From Turbatrix aceti (Eukaryota; Nematoda; Chromadorea; Rhabditida; Panagrolaimidae), in NCBI GenBank assembly GCA_963969345.1, contig OZ017767.1, positions 9,917,363-9,981,362 of the forward strand: 64,000 nt of DNA, given 5' to 3'. Shown piece after piece: positions 49,343-61,572 of the stretch. The notes below the pieces were generated by a model. That model was not told the origin of the DNA. It searched no databases and saw only the letters and a list, made by a program, of their open reading frames with translations. Position 1 is the first letter of the stretch; each line of letters starts with the position of its first letter. A program made the translations under genes and the position numbers.

Positions 49343-49999
49343 TTGAAAAAAAATTTTGCGGCAGCAAAAACTATTTTATTACACAAAACGTGTTTGGAAT
49401 TGTAAAATTTAGCGTAAATTTACTACAAATATCATATTTAGTTTTGACATAAAAAAATCATTTTTTCTCCATTTTTGGGTCACTTGTTAGGATCGGCTCG
49501 GAATTCTCCGAAGAATTCGAGCTGAGCATTCGAGCGAGCCGAGCCGGTCGCTAGAATGCTCGGGATGCTCGGCTCGGTCGACAACTCTGACCTGGAGCTC
49601 TATGCAAATCATGGTCAAAAGTATTTTCAAACATAGCGCACCTCTTTATCGCAATGCAATCAACTGATGTGTAAGTCCACTGAAGAGACCGTTAGTACAA
49701 GGCTTTGCATTCCGGTTATAAATATAACGAAGCGGAACGGAATGACGAATAACCGGGTCGGTTATTCGGTTATTTTCATTTCCCGAAAATAACCGGGTTA
49801 TACGGCGGTTATTTTCGACTTTTTTAACCGTCCCCCTAAATCATGAACCGCATAAAAAACGTAAAATAAGCGTGCAAATTTGGACCAAAAAGGGGGACAT
49901 TCGACTGAAAATGAAAAAAATGACCCGGTTATTTTCATATTTTTATGCAACCTGTCCAAAACTGAGACGGTTATTTTCTTTGACTTTATTCTAACTTCA

Positions 50000-52058
50000 C
50001 CCGCACTCGCATTTGGGGGACAATTGGGGCACACCATGTCTACAAGGCTGAGTGCGCGCGTGTAGTTTTTTGAGAAACACGCTCGCTCATGTAACTTGAT
50101 TAAAAAAGTTCATTTTTCATAAAGGAGCAAGAAACAACTTTAAAAAAAACTCACTGACTAAAAAACTACATTGCAAATAAAACAAAGATTTATAATTGCT
50201 ACCGAAAAAAAATAGTGTTCATAAATTTTTCAGATACTTACCTTGTGTCCGCATTATAGCGATTATTCTCCTGAACCTTACTTGTAATTTAAAAAAATCA
50301 AATAACACAAGGATTATATTTAATTTTAACAAATAATTTTTCAAAAAAGTACAAATTTTGTCCTCCATAAAACTGCGTTGCAAACAAAACAAAGATTTAT
50401 AATTGCTACTGATTATCCCAATTATCACTGCTCCCCCTATGATTTAAAATAACTCGATTGTTAATGACTCGGTCGAAATCAAAGCTGGATTATGAATAAA
50501 TTTTTATACTTTGTTTTGAACCTGATATATCATAATATCATAACGATGGCCCGAACTTGTTCCAAAATCATAAAAAAAATTTTGGATACAACATTTTTTA
50601 TAGAGTTGTAAATATCCCTTAAAAAATTATTATTGTTTTTGGTATTAAACCAAAAATGAAAAATTGATCATAAATATTAATAAAAAATTGAACGAAAGTA
50701 ATTTTGTTTGCAATGCAGTTTTATGGAGGATAAAATTTGTACTTTTTTGAAAAATAATTTGTTAAAATTAAATATAATCCTTGTGTTATATATTTTTTTT
50801 CAAAAACGCACCGCTTAAAATATTATCACAATTATTATTATGGAAATTATTATAATTATTATTAAACTAAATTAGACCAAAAAAGTAAAAAATCCTAATT
50901 AAACGTCTGATGTTTTTTTTTCGGAACAAACTCCCGCTACCGCGCGGAACAGCGATTTTTGTATGCTTTTTGTATCGCTTTTTCAAACCAAAAATAAAAA
51001 ACTGATCATAAATAATAATAAAAAATTTAACAAAAATAACAAAATTGTTCAAGTAAAATTCCATAGGGGGGACCCTGTGAATTATTCTGCTGCGATACGC
51101 ACACTTTTTTGCTGCATAGTCACACATGAACGCACCCCTCTCTCTCCCCCCCCTTCCCCCCCCCCTGGTCGGCCGCCGCTCGCTCATTTTCCTGAGTCGG
51201 GTCGCTCAGAACCGCCTTCGTTTGCAAGACTGGACTCTCTTCCCTTCTCACTGGTCTTTTCTCGCTTGAGCGGTGCACCACTCTGGTCGAAATAATTACA
51301 AAAAAAGAATTTTTGGTCCAAAATTAGGAATTTGAACTTTTTATTGTTAAATTTGAGATCGTGATAATATTTGAAGAATTTCGATCTGTTTTTTGAAACT
51401 ATCGGATAATTTTTGATCAAAATCGAGTAGGGTACTGTAGAAAAAATCCACAGATCTTCAAAATGTCGATAAAAATCTGAAAATTTCAGTACATCTTAAA
51501 AACTAAATTTCCTTTCGAATGGCGTACTCAGTTTTTTGATATCGAATCGATAAATCTTCGAAAAAAAGTTTTTTTCCGGAAATTTGAAAAATTCGAACCT
51601 TTTTCGATCTTTGATGAAAACGTGAATATCACCAATCGACAGAGCAGTATCTTTTCTATCTAGAACAAAATTTTCATATAATTACCGTATTTCCGGATCA
51701 TACGGTAATTATTCTCCCGAACACTACTTGTTTAAGCGCCTGATGTTATGAGGTAAAGCACTGCATAGCAAAACGAGATAAATCATCTTCTATAAAATTT
51801 TTCGGTCTACAAAATGGTGTAAATGACGAATTTTTATCTATTTTTTTGGCTTCACAATATCAATTCGCGCAACATACACTCATTTTGGTACCAAAAATGA
51901 GCAAGCGCGCTTGCGATTAGTGCGCTGTTGTGGACTAGTGTGCACTTTATTCTCACAGACGCATTATTGTGGGCTTTTATTCTGCAGAAGCAATGGTATG
52001 CGACTACGCGTCCCGTTTGCGTGGTGTGCCCCAATTGTCCCCCAAATGCGAGTGCGGG
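50000..52058. mobile_element. 2.06-kb non-autonomous element with 37-bp perfect inverted repeats
   Basis: The inverted ends begin CCCGCACTCGCATTTGGGGG and are identical over 37 bp. Comparison with the uninterrupted MITE copy at 21649-22117 shows a 2-bp CA duplication at most. The interior has a direct repeat (50165-50204 and 50370-50410) and an inverted repeat (about 50303-50383 with 50700-50786), and no transposase frame. Confidence 0.75.
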
Positions 52059-52069
52059 CATAACCTACC

Positions 52070-52606
52070 CAAGGTGTTGCATCGCGCTCCCGAGCGCGGG
52101 CGGAGCGGAATGATTCGAAAGCGGGCGCTCAACGTAGCTTCCGCTCATCCAAAAAGTTGAGCGGCCGCTCACGAGAGCGGACGCTCAAAAAAAAAAGTTG
52201 GGCGGCCGCTCTCGAGAGCGGCCGCTTCCGCTCCCGAGAGCGGTGCTCTGGAAATCATCCGCTTTCATAAGCGTTGCTCTGGATTCCGGAGTCTGGAAAT
52301 CACCTCAAATGAATAATTTTGCGGAATACTTATGCAAAAAATCTTGATTCCTCAACAGAAAATTTCATGGATTGCTTATTTTCACTGAAAAAAATATAAG
52401 CGTCCGCTTATTCCTTGAAATCTGACTTGGGCGGCCGCTCTCGAGAGCGGCCGCTCCCGCTCCCGAGAGCGGGTGAGCGGCCGCTACATCCTGAGCGTGA
52501 GCGGGCGCTCACGAGAGCGGCCGCTATTCAAATTCATTGAGCGGCCCGCTCAAGTCTGTGAGCGAGCCGCCCGCGCGAGCATGAGCGAGCGCGATACAAC
52601 ACCTTG
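52070..52606. mobile_element. hAT-type MITE rich in GAGCGGCCGCTC palindromes
   Basis: A 537-bp element with ends CAAGGTGTTGCATCGCGCTC and a near-perfect inverted partner, flanked by the 8-bp duplication AACCTACC (52062-52069 and 52607-52614). The interior is full of palindromic CTCGAGAG and GCGGCCGC words and is much more GC-rich than its surroundings. Confidence 0.82.
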
Positions 52607-52707
52607 AACCTACCCGGTTATTTTTTGCGATATAAGCGGCCGGCGATATTCGACCGTATAACGTCGGTTATTTTGCAAATTTGCATTTAAACGGCCTTGC
52701 GTTAGTA

Positions 52708-55700
52708 TCCCCCCATAAAACAATCTGTTGCTGACGAAATTTTGCCAATCAAAATACAAAAAAATAAACCTCCCTTAGCTTTCTGTTTATAAAAATGTGA
52801 CATATGTATCTGATGTACATATGTACTAGATTATTTTGTTTGCACGAGTACAAAATAAAATCGTCTTCTATGCCAAAAAGGTAAAAACATGATTATATAA
52901 TAGAAATAATTATAATAATTTGTTTTTTGTACGTGCTAGAAACTATAAAAATTTTCATGATGCATATTTTTTGATCATTACTCATTTTTGGTACTGTATC
53001 TGTAAAAAATTTCAGTGAAAAGAAACCATACACAGTTTTTGTAAGCCTAAAAAAATTAGATTTGTCCTAAAAATATTATATGCACGTACAATTTGTAAAT
53101 AGATACATACATAAAAGTTTAGATGAACAAAGAAGTGTCCTACTACCGATCTTTTGAGCGAGCGAAGATAAAACACCTTTTACCCAGTATACGCGTAGCA
53201 AGATGGATGTTTCGTATCCCTTTCTCCCTGCCAGTGGTTGTTTAGCGTAGAATGAATTGTGTCACGTCAGTCAAATTCTATTGTGATGATTACGGTATAC
53301 AGACATACCATTTTAGTTGTAGACAAATAAAAAAAGCATAAATACGATCCCACGCGATCGAGCAAAAAGCATTCAAACTTTTTGTTTTATTTAAATTTTG
53401 GTCGTTGTAGAGAATTTTAAATTCACAAAACTACTATTTCATGTGTAAAATAAACTGATTTTTCAATAAATGAATACAATTATTTCTTTTAACGAAAATA
53501 TTTTTATTATACCTTTTAGAGATAAATTTATGTTTAATTCAAAATCAGCTTTTTTGGGGATAAGTAACGTCGACAACACAAAATATACCCCATTAACGAG
53601 GACAAAGTTTAAAAAAACTTACGTTGCAGAATATTTAGAGTCACGGAAGTCAGAGTATACGGTGTGCTTGCCCTACACCTGTCATTAAATCGACCAAGCG
53701 GAGCAAAAGAAGAGGGGAAGTAGGGTGATAAAGAAGAAAGGGCATTGACGAAAAAGCGCAAGCAAGCTTTCTTATCACACAGGGACGTGATTTTGCAGTC
53801 CCATCAAGCACGCATACGTGACAGCTTCATCACGTAGACACCCACCTGATGCAAATGGTTGCTGGACTGCTTGTTTGTCATCCCCACTGGGGCAATGTCT
53901 TATCACCGCTGAGCTGCAGAAAGAAAAGAAAAGAAAAAAATATATTACCGTAAGCAAAAAAAAAAAGCATCGTAAAGAAGACTCATTCATGTGAAAGCGG
54001 GGAGAAGTAGTTGTGTCATGTCGGGCGAAAAAAAACTTGGTTTTTTTAAATGGATAATTTTTGTTATTCATTTTTGATATAATACAAAAAAAATTTCTAA
54101 TGTGTTGTAATCGGCAATCATCAATTTATCAATTTTTATCATTTGTAAAATAATTCTCGAGCACAACGAATGATATTGACTGTATTGAAGTTGTGGTAAA
54201 ATAAATTTTATTTGCGTTTTTGCTCACGTGGTAAATTAAAAAAGGCTCACCGTTTTCATTCACCTATGCAAAAAAAAGGAAGTTTGATTTTTTTGCAACG
54301 ATTCACGATGAAATGGTTTTTAGTATAAAACATATGTATGTATTTAAAAAGCGCCCTGTTTTTGATTTTTACACAACAAAGGTGGCACCTTTTATTTGGA
54401 AAATTTTCGGTTAAACCAGATAAACATTTGGACAAAAAATACAAAATTTGTGATGTTTGATATGAAACAAAACAAAAGAAAAAAAGTATAGTATTTAGCT
54501 AAGTCTGGGATATAAACAGCGATGTATGAACACAAAAATGTTGGCTGGGGTATACGATAGGGATACAACGGGGACCCTCCGAATCACAGGCAAAAAGAAC
54601 TTCAGTGTAACCTTGGGCAAGCAAATATACAAAACTAATAAACTTGTTGTCGAAGGCATCGCTATGATAGTCCATACCTGATATGTATTATTTCCGAATC
54701 ATCCCTCCCCTTTTTTAGTACAACATGGGAAAAAAAGTCATTTGCCTTTCATCTATGTACATTCGCAAGAGAAAGATCATCGTTCAAGCGCGAGTTTGAC
54801 GTCATAGTCTCTGCACTGTCGGTCAAAAAGCACCGACAACACATCGTGGCTGGGAGGGGAGAGGGGGGGGAAGTTCTCTCTTCTGCGCGGGCTCTCGTTC
54901 GCTCGTAGGGGGGAAAAGAAAATATACGAATGCGCAAAAAATGTGATTTTTCTTTTCTCTGCAATTTTATGTGATTTTTAACAACCAGGTCCCGGTGGGG
55001 TAAGCTCGCTGATAACAGGTAGAGAACACAAAATTTATGATCATTACAGTTGTTTACTTGACATAAACTGAACTTTTTTCATTGATCCCATGTTTTTAAA
55101 AACTTTTTATTTTACAAAGGGGATAAGATGGAATACGGTGGACTCGAAGGGCGGAGAAGATACGGATTTTATGTATGTACATATGTATCTTTATTTCTTT
55201 GATCGGGGTGGTTGGTTAGGCGACTGATCATTCGGAAAAATATATAGCTTATCAGTTAGGATAAAAATAGGTCAGACATTGGATAGGTTGGTTGGTTGCC
55301 GCTGACCTAGCATGACATATTGAGGATGTACAGATATATGAAATAAAAGTGTACAAGGTGAAAAAATCTGGGATTTACTTAATCTGTGCTACACGGCAAA
55401 CGTGTTCTCGACACGAAAGCACGGCAACAAAATAAATGCCGATAATTAGATCAATATCATTTTCGAAAAAACATGAAAAGTGCGGACATGTTTTCGTCTG
55501 TTATGTATGTGAATGCGTAAATCAATTGTGATTATTCAAAAAAAAATTCTTTTTCAAAATGTTTAATAGTAATTTCCATTAAAACATTATTCGAGTAACA
55601 AAAACCAACAATATGTACATATATATTCATACACAAACACAGTTTTATTTGCACCTTTGCATTATGAGCAATATGATAAACTCATTGTTGATCCGCTTGC

Positions 55701-56980
55701 ATGAACTTTAGTATTAAAATTATAAATCATTATAAATCCAACAAAAAAATACAGTACATACAAAGACAAACGACATATATTTATCTGTTAAATTTTTGCA
55801 AGAAAAAACGAACTCTTGTTTGTGCGAATTATTATATTTATTTGATAACAAAGCTGTCAAAAAATATTGCTTAGGTGCTCAAAAACGACCAATAGCAGGC
55901 CTTCATTCACCAAATTTGTGATTAGCCAAAAAATATGTCTTTAAAGATGCTTATTTTTTTGATAAATATTATTTAAAAAGTGCAATAACAAAAAAAACCT
56001 ATCTCTCTGTAAAATTGACGTTACAGTAATTGATCAAGGTGTTGCATTTGAACTATTTACGCTAGCAGCGCAGAATGAAGAATAGTCCGAATAGGCAGTA
56101 CTTATTTTGCACTGCTTATTTTCCTCATTTTAAGCTACTCAAGCAAAAAGATTTATACGCCGAAAAAATGATGTTGCCTGAAAAATGATGTTGTGCGCTT
56201 TGACGTTTGTTATTCGTCTGCTAAATTACTCGGATTTGAGCTAAAAAGTGTATAGAAGTAATTAAAATGTAGCGGGCAATACATATACGTACATAAAAAA
56301 TATATTCTGCGCTTTTGCATTCATACACCTTTTGCCCGTTTTCAAAGTTGGAAATCAATGTTCGTTCTATTTTTTAATCACATTCGTTCCTAACATTTGA
56401 TTTGTTTAATGAAAACTAAAAATTATCTGGTAGCTTTAATAATGTTTAAAAAAATATATAAAAATAAATTTTTACACAAAGGATCGCTATTTTGTGCAAT
56501 ATGTTATATTTCATCCGTTTTCAATCTTTTTTATTCATTATCTTTTGTTCCATTTCTTTTTGTTCGATTTCACTCTTTACGTTTTGTACCACACAACAAT
56601 GAGATGGATGAACTTTTTTTTGTATACGAAAATAACCAGGAAGAAAAAATGGTAAATAAAAGTAGTTTATTTATAGTTCTGAGCGTCAGAGTTATTTTAG
56701 GGTTTAGATAGCGGATATGAAGAGTGTGTGGATGAGAATAGAAAAAAAAAAGATCTTTGATTGTGATCTTCATTTCACTTTGACTTTTTTTTTCCTGTTC
56801 GACAAGGTGAACAATGGAATTGAAAAGCACTCAACTGGATGAGATGTACACGAGGATCAGAGACGGTAGGGTATGAGTTCATTTTTTTTGAAGCATCCGG
56901 GAAAACACAAGAAAATTTCTATTACGTAGTATAAAATTTGGTAACATCCGGTATCGGGTAAGGGCAGGACCGGTTGGTTA
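52708..56980. other. 4.3 kb without a supported gene
   Basis: AT-rich. Frames such as 53470-53688 and 56397-56711 have biased F/N/K-rich translations and no splice partners. A G-rich patch near 54850-54925 could be regulatory. Nothing more is supported. Confidence 0.45.
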
Positions 56981-56988
56981 TGACGGAC

Positions 56989-57342
56989 CAGGCATGTCAG
57001 AAAGGGGCCGATAGAAGCAGACCCCCAAAGCCCCCTCAGGCCCCTCAAAGATTTTTTTCTTCTTCAAAAACCAAAAACAACGTAGTAGAGGTGATCAATT
57101 CCGCGAAAGACACTTCCACGGAAGACAATTTAGCGAAAGAAAAGCCCCTAAAGTGCTTATCCAATGAATTAAAAGTCGCTCAATTGTTATAAATAGAGCA
57201 TGTTTTAGTATAATTTTTTAAACATTTTTTTGAATATCAAAAAACAATTTTGTGAAGGGGGCATAGGGGAGTCCGGGGGCCGGGGCCGGGGCCAAGAAGT
57301 CGGGGGCCGGGGCCCAAAATTTTATGCCCCCTGACATGCCTG
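56989..57342. mobile_element. hAT-type MITE, 354 bp
   Basis: Ends CAGGCATGTCAG and CTGACATGCCTG, flanked by the 8-bp duplication TGACGGAC (56981-56988 and 57343-57350). A GGGGCC-rich block lies near the right end. A short frame inside (EVINSAKDTSTEDN...) may be a remnant of a longer coding element, which cannot be confirmed here. Confidence 0.85.
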
Positions 57343-57625
57343 TGACGGACCCCCCAAAAACGCAAAACTCTCAACCGTTTTAAAAACAAAAATACCCTGT
57401 TTTAACAAAAAATGGCATGCCGGGAAAGAAACGAAGGTTTCTTACATTGAGACGGCGGATCCAATGACGTACTCAGATTTTTTTTCACTTTACTGTAATT
57501 ATTGATTTTTTGATATGATAAATGTTCAAATCGCTCTCACTTAAACCGACAATTTGATAATCCTATATTTTTTTACGTTGTTTTTTGTATCGGAAAAAGT
57601 AAAACAAAAAAAAAAGTCTTCACAA

Positions 57626-57696
57626 CACTGAAAAAAAAAGTAAGATTTTCCTACGAAAAAAAGTAAGATTCGAAATCTTACTTTTTTTTTTCAGTG
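57626..57696. mobile_element. 71-bp miniature inverted-repeat element
   Basis: CACTGAAAAAAAAAGTAAGA at the left and its complement at the right; nearly the whole element is one hairpin. The CACTGAAAAA end is shared with the ends at 38141 and 41534. Flanking AA on both sides may be the duplication. Confidence 0.55.
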
Positions 57697-58123
57697 AAGG
57701 TTGTCATAAAATTTTAATTTAACTCCTGACTCGGTAAAAAACGCACATCAAAGCCTTGCGCGCAACGTGAACTCGAATTGACAGTTACTTTTTAGCCGCA
57801 TGCCTAAGTTTTACAAAAACCTGTAGGTATACTGTAGTCTTTGTTCCAACTCCACCTGTAAAATACCTGGGGCTATTAGCCGTAGAAGTTGCGACAAAAA
57901 CATCTTACTCATTGTTTTAGAGAATTTAATTCTCTATCGAGTATACATATTTATGTATGTATTTTAGATTTTTAACGTTATTTTTTGGTTCGGTATTTTA
58001 ATTTAAAAAACATACACCAAGTTTACATAACTTTCATTTTTTCTGCTGACGCTACTATTACGAAATAAAAATCTCATAATTTAAAGTCAAATTTAAAAAT
58101 CTAACATCACGCATTTAGATCTT

Positions 58124-58712
58124 TCCCATGGGATCCCACTTTATTTTTATATTCCCAAAATATTTGAAGTTGTGAAAATGTTGTGTTATTGATCCTATAA
58201 ATCGGCTTCAAATCTCATCGTTAAATCGGTATCTTTTATTTTTTTAAATAATTTTTTCAGAAAAAAAGGAATGCAAGGAATGTAAGAATTCAATCTTTTC
58301 TCTTATTTATATGGGCCCAAGTATAAAAGTACAAAGGTAATGCCTCAGAGACGACGCAATACAGTAAGAGAAGCTCATTATGACTTTGATCGGATCAAAC
58401 AAAGGCTTGATGTAACTAATCGTCTTTTTTGTTAAAGTATTTTTTTGTTTCTTGAAAAGAATTGTCATGTAAAATTAAAAATTGAGATAAACACAGATCT
58501 TTAGATCTTTGAGTCTGCATTAAGTAAGACTCAAAGACTGCAAAAGCGCGCTTTAAATTTGAGCAGATTGAGTTTTAGATTTGTACATAAATAAATGAGA
58601 AAAAAAGTAAAATAAACAACTGCAATGAAACCGTGAACACCAATAAACAAGTGCAAAAAACTAACATTTGAAGGAACGCCTGCTACAGTAATTTTAGAAA
58701 TAATTTTAACTT
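58124..58712 (-). repeat. Copy B of a ~590-bp dispersed repeat
   Basis: Inverted match to 31903-32492, 26 kb away, with small indels. Confidence 0.75.
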
Positions 58713-59285
58713 TAAAGTTTTGTTAAGCGAGCTCAACACATAAACATATGTGCGTTCAACTCAAAAACGTTGACCTCTCAAAATACATATACTCAGAGTA
58801 CACCCAATTCAAGTACTCCTTTGTGAAGAAGCTAGTATTTACATATAATACTAAAATGTACCTGCTTAGTTTTTAAAAACCCTGTAACAAAACTGTTTTC
58901 ATATCACGTGAAAACATATTTGTGCTCACGTGATATGAAAACATGCGCGTATCTATTTCAAGTTTTGTAACTTTGATATTCAATTCGTCGATTTTTTTTT
59001 TCGTATCCGAACACGAACACAGACAGTACACTTTCACGAACACCTACACTTTTGCATTGTTCGCAAACATTTACAAACGTCTTTATTTTGCTCGCGAAAA
59101 AAAAACAAACGCCGACGGACATGTTTGTTTTGTTTGCGAACAAAGGCGAACATGTTATACGAACAGTTTTGTTCCAAATACTTTTTTTTGTCCATTTCAG
59201 GCCGTGCAACAAGCGTCTTCGATCATAAAACATTAGCAAATGAACACAAACGTTCGCCGTAACTCTGTCAATTACATGCAATGAA

Positions 59286-59291
59286 TTTATT
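59286..59291 (-). terminator. Poly(A) signal of the collagen gene
   Basis: AATAAA on the minus strand, 32 bases after the TAA stop. Confidence 0.6.
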
Positions 59292-59322
59292 TCATAAGCA
59301 CAACCAAATCCGCGTGTCAATT

Positions 59323-60832
59323 TTACTGACGATGAGTATACGGATTGTTGACTTCTGCCGCAATAATGGGCACGGTAGCCGGAGGCAATGGGCCGGAGCC
59401 ATATTCCGTGACCCCTCCGTAGGAAGCCGGAGCAGATGTCGATGTCGGTGGCGCGACGATTGCCTGATCCCGATGATCGTAGCCCGTGCTTGCGGGAGCC
59501 GGCTTGTTGACGCCAGCGGATCTCGACGGGCACGGACAGTAGCCCGCGTCTTCGCCCGGCACTCCGTCGCGACCCTGAATGCCGGGTCGTCCGGCGGCAC
59601 CTGTCATGCCGGGGATTCCAGTAGGGCCAGGTGAGCCGGCTGCTCCGTCGTTGCCGCGTTGTCCGTCGGAGCCAGGGTAGCCGGCAGGCCCGCGTTGCCC
59701 GACGGTCCCGGGTTCGCCTTTGGGGCCGAGGGGACCCTTCTGTCCGCGCACGCCATCTCGTCCGGGAGGACCCTTTTCACCTGGTTTTCCGGGTTTGCCG
59801 CCTTCGCCGGGGACACCAGGATTGCCGGGGTAGCCTTGACGACCGTCTTCGCCAGCACGTCCGGGGGCACCGGGGAGGCCTTCTTGGCCGGAGGGTCCCA
59901 TTTCGCCGGGTTGTCCGGGTGGGCCGCGGGGGCCGTTCGGGCAGACGCGGCAGCCAGAGTCCTAAATTTTTTTTTTAAATGGTTTTTGTACTTACAAAAT
60001 TCTATTTTTTTATTTTTCTATTTTTTTATTTATTTATTTTTTATTCTTTATTCATTTCTTTTTTTTATAAAATTTTTTTATTTAAAAAAAAATTATTTTT
60101 TGAAGACAAAATTTAATCAATTTTTTTGAACAAAAAAAAGTAATGTAAAAAAATTATTATATTAGTAAAATTATTAAAATATTATTTTCCGCTTTTGTCA
60201 ATATAAATTGTTTTGTTAAATTTTTTGAAAAAAATAACATTTCTTAAAATTGTTTTTTTTTTACTTTTACAAATGTTTCTGTTTCGAAAAAAAATTGTCA
60301 AACTTTTTTAGAAAAACCATGTTTTTTCACCAAAAAAAATTTTGGATTTTAATTTTTTGAATCTTGTTTTCCAAAACCTTACAGCATTGATTGTAACTGG
60401 CGGCGCGATTCCAGGCAATCCAGCCGGTCCAGGTTCTCCACGTTCACCTGGCAAACCATCCTCGCCAGGACGTCCAGCTTGCCCTGGGGGGCCAGCAGGG
60501 CAGCTGTTCCTCGCGTTACACGAGCACGTAGGCTGTACGACGAAGGCATCCTTTTTTGGGAAAACATTTGGCAGCGAGTAGCTTTTCTGCAGCGAATCAC
60601 CGTACCCATCCTGCCGCTTTATTCTCGACGGAAAGCCGTTCTTCGCGGAGATAAGTTCGCCCCAGGCATCATCAGCGATGACCCGAAACTCGTCAGCATC
60701 GGCCCGGAGTTGATCGTTGATATCCGTGATTTTGGAGACGAGGGATGGCAGGTAGATGGCCAAGGTGAGCAGCGAAGCGATCGAAGCACCGACCGCGACG
60801 TAGCCAGCGCGACGCGCTGTCGTGTATTCCAT
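59323..60832 (-). CDS. Cuticle collagen
   Basis: Two exons, 60832-60383 and 59961-59323, joined in phase 0 to 362 residues. Residues ~11-33 form the N-terminal membrane segment ([15 protein letters not shown]), followed by a block ending DDAWGEL and the furin-type site RIKR at 70-73. Cysteines at 103, 105 and 111 precede a short Gly-X-Y block. CRVC (154-157) precedes a long Gly-X-Y block that ends before YCPCP, and a P/A/S/T-rich tail finishes the protein. This is the standard plan of nematode cuticle collagens, which trimerise in the hypodermal secretory pathway, are cut at the RxxR site and are crosslinked into the cuticle. The Cys pattern could assign a subgroup, but I do not name the gene. 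A 421-bp intron separates the exons. Confidence 0.93.
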
Positions 60833-60867
60833 GATTGTTAGTGAAATGAAATGAATGGATGGAGGCC

Positions 60868-60876
60868 TCTTATATG
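60868..60876 (-). promoter_or_regulatory. TATA-like box of the collagen gene
   Basis: CATATAAGAG on the minus strand, about 40 bases upstream of the collagen ATG, a reasonable spacing for a short 5'UTR. Confidence 0.45.
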
Positions 60877-61572
60877 TATGCATGCAGACAGGTCCAACCA
60901 AAAAGTGCACACCTTCTACGCCGAACTTGATAGGAAGAAGATCCTTCCACAAATTGGACAAAAATTGCACTTTTTAACAACTTGGCAGACGAAAAAGATG
61001 AGAAATTGGATTTTCCATAAGACCGGATTACGATTTACGAAAAATGAGGGAAGAAGAGAGAAGAAGTGCATGAATGAGTGGACAACAACATCACTTCTCT
61101 CTCCCCCTCAATCAGCCGCGCATACACGGTGAGGGAGATACAACCACATAAACACAAAAAAAACAAAGTGGACGACGTTCCGCGTCGTGCAATAAGGAGA
61201 AGGAAAAAAGCAGACTGGGTTCCTGCTTGCCTGCAAAATACAATTAGAAAATTGTTCATTTTAAAAGACGTTAAAAAAATAAATTGCCCGATCTTGTATT
61301 TATTATAATTTGAAAGACAAAAAACACCAAAACCGTATTTTCATATAATCAACATTTTTGCGCGAAGCTACAAATCGTACTGTCTTTTATTTATTTTATT
61401 TGAAGTACAGAAATTGACAACAAAAAAAATTATTTATCGTTTACAAAAAGAATTCTATTTTTTTATGAAAAAAAAAATTTCTTTCCGAAGTCCGCTTCGA
61501 CGTCCATCGACATGTAGACGTTCCAAACAAATAAAAAATAAAATATTTCTTTAATCATGTCGTTGAGGTTTG
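60877..61572. other. Collagen promoter region and receptor 3' flank
   Basis: No coding exon seen. The left part is upstream of the collagen gene. The stretch 61234-61372 is a direct repeat of 63488-63612, so the receptor gene is bracketed by two copies. Confidence 0.5.

Larger units (their letters stand above)
41535..49689. other. 8 kb without a supported gene
   Basis: Mostly AT-rich. A less AT-rich patch with GGGGATAAAAAGAG and TATATATA-like words (about 42260-42960) could be a distal promoter or 5'UTR, but no exon chain was found. It also contains a ~420-bp element with inverted ends (47105-47521), two copies of a 102-bp segment (46741 and 49241), and a GGACA array with its complement (48141-48209). 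A GCTCGG-rich palindromic patch lies at 49493-49581. Confidence 0.45.
49698..52699. mobile_element. hAT-type MITE copy 2, split by nested insertions
   Basis: Same family as 21649-22117, flanked by the 8-bp duplication CGTTAGTA (49690-49697 and 52700-52707). The left part runs 49698-49999 and the right part resumes near 52611. It lacks a 41-base segment between two direct AAATAACCGGGTTATACGG words, and its right end has lost about 35 bp but keeps the terminal CCTTG. Two other elements lie inside it (50000-52058 and 52070-52606). Confidence 0.82.
57351..59285. other. Intergenic, repeat-bearing, no gene seen
   Basis: It contains a 71-bp CACTG-ended hairpin element (57626-57696), copy B of the ~590-bp repeat (58124-58712), an 18-bp perfect hairpin with CACGTG words (58894-58943) and a GTTCG/CGAAC-rich stretch (58985-59175). 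The right edge is the 3' flank of the collagen gene. Confidence 0.5.

Noticed and set aside
53470..53688. 72-codon plus-strand frame
   Set aside because: No family, no splice partners; consistent with chance in AT-rich DNA.
56397..56711. 104-codon plus-strand frame
   Set aside because: AT-rich, F/L/K-biased, no splice signals or recognised motif.
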